Below, piece by piece: positions 12,462-23,366 of a stretch of 64,000 bases of DNA (position 1 is its first letter; the number at the start of each line of letters is the position of its first letter). Source of the DNA: Ridgeia piscesae (Eukaryota > Annelida > Polychaeta > Sabellida > Siboglinidae); the NCBI GenBank assembly GCA_025642075.2, contig JAODUO010000118.1, positions 163,501-227,500 on the forward strand, in the 5' to 3' direction. The translations under genes were made by a program, and so were the position numbers. Below the pieces are notes generated by a model. That model did not search any database. It saw only the letters and a program-made list of their open reading frames with translations, and had not been told where the DNA came from.

Positions 12462-13397
12462 GTAACTTTATGTTGATAAGTGAGTGGTTGTTTCTTTCTA
12501 GGACATATCTGTGATGTACAAGAGGTGCAAGGCATTTCAGAGGCTACGCTCGTAATTTCATAAACTTGTTCAGAATATTTAGATAATTATTTTAAGCAAT
12601 ATTTTCAGTTGGATTTTTTTGTAAGGTCATTGAAGTACAATGATACATATATTTATCTCTATATTGTTTATTTTTCCAATAATTTTTAATGATCAACACA
12701 GTGAATGACTTACTGTAGTTTACTAGATGCGTGTTGGGTGTATTGGATAACAGCAATCCACAACAGTAGACCAATGTCGGGGGAAAAAACTGCAACAAGG
12801 GTGATTTGGTGGAACTGTATTAATACTATTATTATATGAGAGCTCATCAAATTAAATGTGACAAAAACTATTGAGTCAGATAGAAATCCTACATGGCAGC
12901 CATTTTTTAAGATGGCTGCTACTAGTCCCCAATTATTAATTATCAACGCAAGAGCCAGTTATATATTTGCTTGAAATGGCAATATGTATGGTTGGTATTA
13001 CATGTAAACTTTTTTTTGTTCAACATGTGCTTGGGGTTTGCTTACTGCAAATATTGTTGCCGTTACTTTTTTTATCTAGGATAAATATCTTTTTTGCCAA
13101 AATTGATTCAACTACAAATAATAAGTCACTGTTCATAACTGAAACATAAGACAGATTGTGTAAGATTGGAGTCCCAAGTTTAAATATGTATATTTTATGC
13201 AGATCTCTAATAAAAATTGCACCATTTGATTCATAATCAGAATTTTAATCAATGAACAATGTGCTTAAGATGCACCATAAGGCAGTGAGTGCAAATTGGT
13301 AGATTTTTTTATACCATATGAAGTAAAAAAAATCTTCAACACTTGTAAGTTCCACAGACATACACTATAAAAATATCTACAATATAATAAAAAAAAA

Positions 13398-15010
13398 TTG
13401 ACACTGCTTAAATTACAAAACCTGATTATCACAGTGTCCTTGCTACCTTTGCACCGGTGCAAGACGCAAAAGAAACTCACTATTGTCTGTCAGCCTTTCT
13501 ACATGCCCAGGGTGTTTTCAGGCATACCCAGTAATTCTGACTGCCATGTATATAACACAGGTGCCGCTGTAATTCAACTGTCTGATATCGTCATGCAGGC
13601 GGAATGTTCTTACTCAGACTCGTTTGTTATTGTGACGGGTGATTTCAATAAGGCCAATCTGAAGAAAGAGATGCCGAAGTTCATATAGCAGGTCACACAA
13701 GCAACTAGGGATGGTAGAACTCTTGACCACTGTTATACAACAATCAATGGTGCTCCTACCATTCCATTCCGTGAGCACCACTCGGCTGCTTGGACCCTGC
13801 TATGGTTTACCTTGTGCCAACTTAAAAACAACAATTGAAATGTGTTAAACCAATCATGAAAACTGTGGGCAGTGAATGTGGTGGAGACATTCCACGGCTG
13901 TTTTGAATGCACTGATTGGGGTGTGTTTAAAGAGGCCACAACCGACATTCTCGAATACACAGAGACAGTCAGAGATTACATCACCTTTTGCAAGGGCCTG
14001 TGCATTCCAACGAAAACAATAACAATCTACCCCAATGACAAACCTTGGTTTAATACTTATATCAAACACAAGCTACAGGCAAAACAAGACGCATACAAAA
14101 TCAGTGACAAAAACAAATACAAGAAAGCGAGATATGCAGCGGAAAAGGCCGGCAAGGCCGGCAAGGCCGGCAAGGCCAAATACCGTGACAAGCTTGAGGA
14201 GAATCTCACCACCAACACCTGTAAGAACATTTGGCAGGGTCAGAAGGCCATAACCAACTGTAAGCCATCTCCCAAGAATACTACCACTGCCAACACTACT
14301 CTTCCCGACAAACTGAATGACTTTTACAGCCGCTTTGATAAACAGAAACTCTTTCTCCGTCACAAGGTTTCACTGTGATGAACCCCATCCTCTCACAGTT
14401 GACGAATCAGTTATCTGGGCTGCTGGCCCGGATAACATATCTCCATGTTTGCTTAAACAGTGTGCCGGCCAGCTCTCAGGTGTCTTCACAGACAAATTTA
14501 GTGTGTCTCTTTCCCAACGTAAAATCCCGCATTGCTTCAAAAAGTCAACTACCATCCCTGTTCCCAAGAAATCTACAGCCTCTTGTTTAAAACGATTATA
14601 GGCCTGTTGCCGTGACCTCTGTAGTCATGAAGACACTCGTTGTTGTACCTCTGCTTTTAATACAATTATCCCCTCAAAACTGTTTGAGAAGATACAGAAT
14701 GTTGATGTCCCACAATCCATGTGTCTGTGAATCCTCGATTTTTTATTGAACAGACCACAGGTTGTGAATAATTGGCAGAGACCTCCCCAGTCTTTCATCA
14801 TTGTACCAGCAGCGCCTGTTAGGAAGAGCCAGGCTCATCTCTCATGATTCATCCCATCCTGCCCATGACCTATTTGATCCCCTTCCATCTACCGAGTAGT
14901 CGCTTGTTCAGATCCATCTGAACCAGGACCAACAGGTTTAGTAGCAGCTGTTCCCCCTAGCCATACAAGCCTGTCAAAACTGACGTGATTTTTCTCCCAT
15001 TTGCAGTGCA
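13398..15010 (+). mobile_element. CR1/L2-like LINE with central deletion
   Basis: Broken reading frames in order give a weak endonuclease end (FVIVTGDFNKANL, then RTLDHCYTTI), the inter-domain linker (ECTDWGVFKEATTDILEYTE, NDKPWF, NIWQGQKAITNCKP, LNDFYSRFDKQ) and the RT beginning (AAGPDNISPCLLKQC, then DYRPVAVTS). The frame then jumps to SAFNTIIPSKLFEKI near 14655 and to an ORF2 tail (SHPAHDLFDPLPS, DQQV) near 14850-14940. Most of the RT palm, including the catalytic D-D region, is deleted. Several stops and frameshifts make it inactive. A local GCCGGCAAG triplication lies at 14146-14176. The order of parts matches fish and invertebrate CR1/L2/Rex-group elements. The exact clade is uncertain. 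Confidence 0.8.
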
Positions 15011-15162
15011 CACATATTCCACTTTCAATGTGTTTTAGTGTGTATACCTTATCATAATGTATGATACATTATATTATTCCATATTAAAAAATTAGATTTC
15101 ATATTTATACTAGATCATATGAACTATTACTTATCGATGTTATAAAGAAGAACTTTTTATTT

Positions 15163-15485
15163 GGACTTAGTGGCTCAGGGGTAGAGCATCGGACTCTCGA
15201 CTAAGAGGACCCGGGTTCGAATCCTGTGCTGCGGTGTTAAAACCTTGGGCAAGTTTTTTCACTCTACATTGTCCAGTTTACTCAGCTGTATAAATGAATA
15301 CCTGGCTATAGACAGTGGTGACTATGTGTACGAGCAGTCTTCGCGTATTAATTGCAGCATGTGGCTGGATGCTTCCCAGAGAAGTTGAGATGGTGTTTGA
15401 TTGAACAGGTCTGTCAGGGAAGTAAAGTGTAAAGTGCTTTGAGCAATATTGAGGATTGGATACTGTGCTATATAAGAACATACCT
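15163..15485 (+). mobile_element. tRNA-derived SINE
   Basis: The head has an RNA polymerase III A box (TGGCTCAGGGG, 15171-15181) and a perfect B box (GGTTCGAATCC, 15214-15224). The acceptor stem does not pair, so it is not a tRNA gene. A body with CTTGGGCAAGTTTTTTCAC follows, then a LINE-like tail (GTGCTTTGAGCAAT ... GTGCTATATAAG) common to many SINEs mobilised by L2/CR1-type LINEs. It lies directly downstream of such a LINE remnant. Confidence 0.8.
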
Positions 15486-15710
15486 TTTTTAGTGTATGTG
15501 ATTTTATCATAATCGTTTGGTGCATGTGAGTGTATTATCATGTGAACATACTTGTACGATGACCCAACATTACAATGTTTTATCGTAACTGCAATAAAAA
15601 GACATGGCAATAACACTGATCTTATCTTATCTTATATTGAAATACTGCAAGTCTGCAACATGTTTCCTTTGGGTGAATGAAACATTAATTATTATAATAA
15701 AATTAAATTA

Positions 15711-18700
15711 TCATAACATAGAAACTTTGAGCAGCCTTTTGAGTTTGTAAAAGTCCTCTACATTGGCGACCCCTCTCCGGTCAGTCTCATCACCTGTTGG
15801 ATTTGCACAGTGGTCAAGCAGCTTCTGTAGCTGGACAGTCCACTGATGGGGTGAGTGGCTCAGTAGACCTCTCTGCAGGTCGTTTCCCTTGAATATCTTC
15901 GCACACACAACCTGGTGTGACAAAGAAACCCTGATCACGCTCTACAGAGAAAACATCATGCTCTACAGAGAAACACTGATCATGCTCTACAGAGAAACAC
16001 TGATCATGCTCTACAGAGAAACACCAACCAAGCTCTACAGAGAAACACCAACCAAGCTCTACAGAGAAACACTGATCAAGCTCTACAGAGAAACACTGAT
16101 CACGCTCTACAGAGAAACACTGATAAATCTCTACAGAGAAACACTGATAAATCTCTACAGAGAAACACTGATCATGCTCTACAGAGAAACACATCACACT
16201 CTACAGAGAAACACTGATCATGCTCTACAGAGAAACACTGATAAATCTCTACAGAGAAACACTGATCACGCTCTACAGAGAAACATTGACCAAGCTCTAC
16301 AGAGAAACACTGATCACGCTCTACAGAGAAACACTGACAAATCTCTACAGAGAAACACTGATAAATCTCTACAGAGAAACACTGATCATGCTCTACAGAG
16401 AAACACTGATCACACTCTACAGAGAAACACTGATAAATCTCTACAGAGAAACACTGATAAATCTCTACAGAGAAACACTGATCAAGCTCTACAGAGAAAC
16501 ACTGATCACACTCTACAGAGAAACACTGATCACGCTCTACAGAGAAACACTGATCAAGCTCTACAGAGAAACACTGATCATGTTCTACAGAGAAGCACTG
16601 ATCATGTTCTACAAAGAAACACTGACCAAGCTCTACAGAGAAACATTGACAAAGCTCTACAGAGAAACATTGACAAAGCTCTACAGAGAAACACTGACCA
16701 TGCTCTACAGAGAAACACTGATCAAGCTCTACTGAGAAACACTGATCATGTTCTACAGAGAAGCACTGATCATGTTCTACAAAGAAACACTGACCAAGCT
16801 CTACAGAGAAACATTGACAAAGCTCTACAGAGAAACACTGATCATGCTCTACAGAGAAACACTGATCAAGCTCTACAGAGAAACACTGATCAAGCTCTAT
16901 AGAGAAACTCTGACAAAGCTCTACAGAGAAACACTGATCAAGCTCTATAGAGAAACACTGATCAAGCTCTACAGAGAAACACTGATCAAGCTCTACAGAG
17001 AAACACTGATCACGCTCTACAGAGAAACACTGACAAAGCTCTACAGAGAAACATTGACCAAGCTCTACAGAGAAACACCAATCAAGCTCTACAGAGAAAT
17101 ACTGACCAAGCTCTACAGAGAAACACTGATGATGCTCTACAGAGAAACACCAATCAAGCTCTACAGAGAAACACCAATCAAGCTCTACAGAGAAACACTG
17201 ACCAAGCTCTACAGAGAAACACTGATGATGCTCTACAGAGAAACTCTGATCAAGCTCTACAGAGAAACACCAACAAGCTCTACAGAGAAACACTGATAAT
17301 CTCTACAGAGAAACACTGATCATGCTCTACAGAGAAACACTGATCAACTCTACAGAGAAACACTGATAAATCTCTACAGAGAAACACTGATAAATCTCTA
17401 CAGAGAAACACTGATCAAGCTCTACAGAGAAACACTGATCAACTCTACAGAGAAACACTGATCACGCTCTACAGAGAAACACTGATCAAGCTCTACAGAG
17501 AAACACTGATCATGTTCTACAGAGAAGCACTGATCATGTTCTACAAAGAAACACTGACCAAGCTCTACAGAGAAACACTGACAAAGCTCTACAGAGAAAC
17601 ATTGACAAGCTCTACAGAGAAACACTGACCATGCTCTACAGAGAAACACTGATCAAGCTCTACAGAGAAACACTGATCATGTTCTACAGAGAAGCACTGA
17701 TCATGTTCTACAAAGAAACACTGACCAAGCTCTACAGAGAAACATTGACAAAGCTCTACAGAGAAACACTGATCATGCTCTACAGAGAAACACTGATCAA
17801 GCTCTACAGAGAAACACTGATCAAGCTCTATAGAGAAACTCTGACAAAGCTCTACAGAGAAACACTGATCAAGCTCTATAGAGAAACACTGATCAAGCTC
17901 TACAGAGAAACACTGATCAAGCTCTACAGAGAAACACTGATCACGCTCTACAGAGAAACACTGACAAAGCTCTACAGAGAAACATTGACCAAGCTCTACA
18001 GAGAAACACCAATCAAGCTCTACAGAGAAATACTGACCAAGCTCTACAGAGAAACACTGATGATGCTCTACAGAGAAACACCAATCAAGCTCTACAGAGA
18101 AACACTGATAAATCTCTACAGAGAAACACTGATCATGCTCTACAGAGAAACATTGACCAAGCTCTACAGAGAAACACTGATCACGCTCTACAGAGAAACA
18201 CTGACAAATCTCTACAGAGAAACACTGATAAATCTCTACAGAGAAACACTGATCATGCTCTACAGAGAAACACTGATCACACTCTACAGAGAAACACTGA
18301 TAAATCTCTACAGAGAAACACTGATAAATCTCTACAGAGAAACACTGATCAAGCTCTACAGAGAAACACTGATCACACTCTACAGAGAAACACTGATCAC
18401 GCTCTACAGAGAAACACTGATCAAGCTCTACAGAGAAACACTGATCATGTTCTACAGAGAAGCACTGATCATGTTCTACAAAGAAACACTGACCAAGCTC
18501 TACAGAGAAACACTGACAAAGCTCTACAGAGAAACATTGACAAAGCTCTACAGAGAAACACTGACCATGCTCTACAGAGAAACACTGATCAAGCTCTACA
18601 GAGAAACACTGATCATGTTCTACAGAGAAGCACTGATCATGTTCTACAAAGAAACACTGACCAAGCTCTACAGAGAAACATTGACAAAGCTCTACAGAGA

Positions 18701-21373
18701 AACACTGATCATGCTCTACAGAGAAACACTGATCAAGCTCTACAGAGAAACACTGATCAAGCTCTATAGAGAAACTCTGACAAAGCTCTACAGAGAAACA
18801 CTGATCAAGCTCTATAGAGAAACACTGATCAAGCTCTACAGAGAAACACTGATCAAGCTCTACAGAGAAACACTGATCACGCTCTACAGAGAAACACTGA
18901 CAAAGCTCTACAGAGAAACATTGACCAAGCTCTACAGAGAAACACCAATCAAGCTCTACAGAGAAATACTGACCAAGCTCTACAGAGAAACACTGATGAT
19001 GCTCTACAGAGAAACACCAATCAAGCTCTACAGAGAAACACGAATCAACTCTACAGAGAAACACTGACCATGCTCTACAGAGAAACACTGACCATGCTCT
19101 ACAGAGAAACACTGATCAAGCTCTACAGAGAAACACCTAGATCAAATGCTCTACAGAGAAAACTGATCCAAAGCTCTACAGAGAAACACTGATATGCTCT
19201 ACAGAGAAACACTATCAAGCTCTACAGAGAAACACTGATAAAGCTCTACAGAGAAACACTGATAAATGCTCTACAGAGAAACACTGATCAAGCTCTACAG
19301 AGAAACACTGATGATGCTCTACAGAGAAACACCAATCAAGCTCTACAGAGAAACACTGACCAAGCTCTACAGAGAAACACTGATGATGCTCTACAGAGAA
19401 ACACCAATCAAGCTCTACAGAGAAACACTGACCAAGCTCTACAGAGAAACACTGACCAAGCTCTACAGAGAAATACTGACCAAGCTCTACAGAGAAACAC
19501 TGATGATGCTCTACAGAGAAACACCAATCAAGCTCTACAGAGAAACACCAATCAAGCTCTACAGAGAAACACTGACCAAGCTCTACAGAGAAACACTGAC
19601 CAAGCTCTACAGAGAAACACTGATCAAGCTCTACAGAGAAACACCAATCAAGCTCTACAGAGAAATACTGACCAAGCTCTACAGAGAAACACTGATGATG
19701 CTCTACAGAGAAACACCAATCAAGCTCTACAGAGAAACACTGACCAAGCTCTACAGAGAAACACTGATGATGCTCTACAGAGAAACACCAATCAAGCTCT
19801 ACAGAGAAACACTGACCAAGCTCTACAGAGAAACACTGACCAAGCTCTACAGAGAAACACTGATCATGCTCTACAGAGAAACACTGACCACCCCTTCACT
19901 CACCTGGAGGTTGTTATTGAGGATCTTCTTCTGGCATTGTTGTGTCGTCAAGTCACACCAAGCTTGGCAGTCGAAGAAGTCACAGTCTGTGTGTCCGGTA
20001 CACGTCCTGTCAAACTGTTTCTCGAGTTCGCTGCGGAGGAACACGGTGTCAACGTCAATAACCTTCACCGTCCCATCCCGTGCCACGCCAAATTGACCTC
20101 CCTTTATGTCACACATATACAGTGGCTCCGGGAAGTCTTTCTCGAAAGATGACAGCACGTCAAGGACCCCGAGAGCTAGATGTGCTCGTTTACGCCAATT
20201 TGTCGATGTTGTCACATCAAAGAAGATGGGATCCAACAGGCCTGAGGGAGCATACTCGACTGCATAGAAGTGTCCACAAGTGCCTAACACCTGAGGCAGG
20301 TGTTTGTTCTTGTTGAAGTACTGGAGCTGCACGTACTCACTTTGTTGTGTTAGGCTCCACACTGTGTTCATTGCAATTACTTGATATAGCCTGGAACCGC
20401 TTCTGTGGTCAAGAAAGTGTTTGTACCTGTCAGGCCACATTAGAGCTAGGAGCTTGGATCCATTTTCAGGAACTGTCTTTCCAAGATGCGATTCAATGGA
20501 GTTTTGCAGTGACGTAAAGAATTCTTCATTAGATGGTAAAACATATGCTTGCATTGTTTTGTCAAAGTAAGCAAGAATAGCAAAGTTATGGAAAAATCGG
20601 TTTGCAGACTTCAGGATAATAATGTCATCATGCCACTTTGCATATGCAATTTGCTTTCCATGGCTCGTGCCAAGACAATGTTGTGGCAACACCTCACGCG
20701 TAACACAGAGACGGTTACAAAAGACACCATCGATCTCGGAGTTCTTGTACAGCTGACACTAAAGCATAACAAGATATTTCATCATTTGCATTAATAAGCG
20801 AACAACCTCAAGTGTTACAACTATATATATTATATGTTGTTTAATTTTTTGTACATTTTGTACATTTGTACATTGCATAATAATAATTTTGTATTGTTTC
20901 ACAACAAATAAAATACACATTTTATATATTAAAACAATTTTATATGTGACTGCTAAATGCAAAACTAGCTATAGAATCTCCTAATTATCATTGCTGCTGT
21001 AATTTTCAAGTGGCAAGAAATACCCTTTATCCTTACACCTACTATAAGTGCAGTACATTTCAGTCGTGCTTGAGTGATTTCCACTAGTAATGGTGTTGAC
21101 TCATTGCTCTTAAACATAGAATTAAAAATCTATTTAAATAGCATATTCACCAATGTACTGAATTTACTATGTAAAAAATTTAAAACTAAAACTGTCAATT
21201 AAAAACATAAATATTGTCCTTACCAGTTGTTTGAAGTTTTCATGCATTTCATCATTGCTGCAAGGTGTTTCGAGGACAGAATAAACGTTGAACACCACAA
21301 TTACAATGAGACCAGCACTTAGGAGTGTGCAGATTCTCAACTTTGTGCATCTCAGTTTTCTTCGCCATGCCAT
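15711..21373 (-). CDS. DIPK1: Divergent protein kinase domain 1 (FAM69/DIPK1) family protein
   Basis: FAM69/DIPK1 proteins are ER/Golgi type II membrane proteins with a cysteine-rich luminal kinase-like fold; a substrate is not firmly known. Exons on the minus strand are 21373-21224, 20758-19904 and 15911-15711, all GT-AG and phase 0, giving 401 residues (human paralogues are about 420-430). Residues 1-12 hold an Arg-rich cytosolic start (MAWRRKLRC), and about 15-33 form one membrane anchor (CTLLSAGLIVIVVFNVYSV). Cys-rich motifs follow: LYKNSEIDGVFCNRLC near 53-68 and CTGHTDCDFFDCQAWCD near 305-321. CDIKGGQFGV stands where a kinase catalytic loop lies, and KVIDVDTVF replaces DFG. The C-terminal exon (VVCAKIF ... 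LLDHCANP) matches the family end. Which vertebrate paralogue is closest cannot be decided by eye. Intron 2 is nearly all minisatellite. Confidence 0.93.
15921..19889 (-). repeat. 24-bp minisatellite filling DIPK1 intron 2 (~165 copies)
   Basis: Plus-strand unit CTCTACAGAGAAACACTGATCAAG, period 24, with variants CACG, AATC, CATG, CAC and CCAATC at the end of the unit. It occupies about 99% of the 3,992-base intron 15912-19903. Only about 14 bases separate it from the exon 2 donor and about 9 from the exon 3 acceptor. On the gene's strand each unit contains TTGAT (branch-point-like), TGTTTCTCTGTAG|AG (acceptor-like) and the next unit. Because the period is divisible by three, long open frames appear on both strands, with repeats like CFSVELDQ or LYRETLIK. 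These are by-products. Irregular units cluster at 17265-17460 and 19120-19270. Confidence 0.97.
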
Positions 21374-23366
21374 GATGGTTTACTGTCAGGATTTAAAAAA
21401 CAAAAATGTTAACACATGAAAACAATTTCTGTACAAGACTACAAGTTTAGTAGTTATTTTTGTAAGTTCTGCAAACTTATCAAAGAAATATAAGGTGTAC
21501 TGTCCTACCCTTTTGACACTTTTTTATGGAAATGTGTAAGTAATGCTAAATGAAAAAAATTAATATAATATCAGTATCTTCTTTTTTTGGTGAAAAGTGA
21601 ATTGCAGTGTAGATTAATTGTAAAACAAACTTGTTGTAGAATTAGCAACATATTCAGCGGACTTCGTCAGGACTTTTTATATGTAACATGTGAAATATGA
21701 TTCCTGCCCATCACTTATGTATATTAATTGTATGCTGAGATGTATCGAGTGCCCCCCCCCCCTTTTTTTCTATTGTACCTCCAGGGTCGCTGCAAAGGTT
21801 AGGAGGGCAACCAGTCCTGTAGTGGCGCCACATAGCGGATAACGAACGTACTAAAGTCCCGACGACACCAACTTACCGACATACGAGCGTCACTTCGTTA
21901 ATATCGGGTAATCGGTTACTGAAATGATCCAAATATATTGTCTAGCTTACCCTCACCAATACTACATGGACATGCCATAGCAGTAGTGGAGCCTGTTTAC
22001 AGACTACACTGCTACACCAGCGTCTACAGCCTACGACTACGTGTACATTCGAAGACGAAGGGAGATCAACTACTGTAAATAAGTTAGGCCAACTACGTAA
22101 ACGATTGCTTAATATAGTATGTCTGCAACAAAATTACCATGTCGTTAAAAAATCACACCTTCTATGAGTACTGTGTCGTACAAACCTGAATACACATGCA
22201 GGATGTTTTTTGTGAGCGACAAACATCACCCGGAAGTATCGTGTCATACAAACCACCAGATGGCGGTACCATACGTTAGGTCTCTCGTTCCAGGGCCCGG
22301 GCAACTGTGTGTGATTAGTGTATACAGGATGGAAGACACTATAACTATTAACTTTGGATTAACACTTTCTTAAGATAAGGAAACAACAATTTTAACCCAC
22401 AGTTTTGTTACGAGTTTACAAGAATTTTTTGGTGATATTTGTAACTATTAATGAATAATAATATTTGGAATGATACCTGTATTCTGGTGGGAGTACTTCT
22501 TTGTGCATCGTGAACATTGTACTGTAGCATTTAAAACTATGATTAATGCAAAACATCTGAACAACAAAATTGAACTCACTTACTATAGTATTATAGTATT
22601 ATGATACCTGGTGTGGGGTACTTCACAGCAGTTCAATCTTTACATTCTCAAGGCAGTACTGATTCCAATTTCAGTGTTTTTATGCCAATCAATACTGATA
22701 TCCACCATAGTTTATTCCTTTATTTTCACACTGGCTGATTCCAGAACTGGAATTGGTCAATTGTTATACGACACTGCAAGAATGGAATCAGCCTCAAACA
22801 TAAAATTGAAAACAAACCCACTTTTGACTGGTAAATGCATTTATACTCTAGACATACTACATTGTAGCTACAAATGAATCAATATAATATATACATATAC
22901 ACTTTATACATAATTGCCACACTGTTTAACAGGTCAAATTTAGCATAATTTGTATGTCTTTTAATAAATAATATAAAACCAGTTGTAAGTTCATCAAGAA
23001 AGCAACATTGGCATGGACTGGTGAATTACACAGCATGCTGAAATTCTTTTGACAAATCTTATTTGCTTCATGCATCATGAAAAGGCTTTGTGCATCATGA
23101 AAATTGTACTGTAGCATTTCAAACTATGATTAATGCAAAACGTCTGAACAACAAAATTGAACTCACATACTAAGATACACTGAAAATATAATTTCCTATG
23201 GGGAAATACAACTAAGTTGCTAGTTTGTGAGATCTGTGCTCCAAGATGTGAAGTTGACTTTTCTCACACATTTCATCCGTAACATTTAGTGATTCCCTGA
23301 GTTTAACATGACAGTCCATGTGCTTCTTATAGCATGCAGTCTTCAGTGTGCTCACAGCAAGCACTG
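21374..23366. other. Intergenic stretch with an ~85-bp direct repeat
   Basis: No gene is recognised between DIPK1 and the KLHL gene. A block from TTGTGCATC at 22501-22585 recurs at 23088-23172 in the same orientation with few changes (both share TGTACTGTAGCATTT and GAACAACAAAATTGAACTCA). The copies are 587 bases apart. Confidence 0.6.
22252..22265 (+). promoter_or_regulatory. CTCF-core-like motif
   Basis: CCACCAGATGGCGG fits the 14-base bilaterian CTCF core CCASYAGRKGGCRS at every position. It lies about 0.9 kb upstream of the DIPK1 start codon and about 1.1 kb beyond the end of the KLHL coding region. Motif match only. Confidence 0.4.

Noticed and set aside
15163..15236. Functional tRNA gene
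   Set aside because: The A and B boxes are good, but the acceptor stem does not pair and a SINE body follows.
15889..19112. Long open frames on both strands of the 24-bp array (CFSVELDQ and LYRETLIK repeats)
   Set aside because: The period is divisible by three, so several frames are open automatically. The array is an intron bounded by phase-compatible DIPK1 exons.
15921..19889. CRISPR-like array
   Set aside because: The units are contiguous without unique spacers, and the context is a eukaryotic intron.
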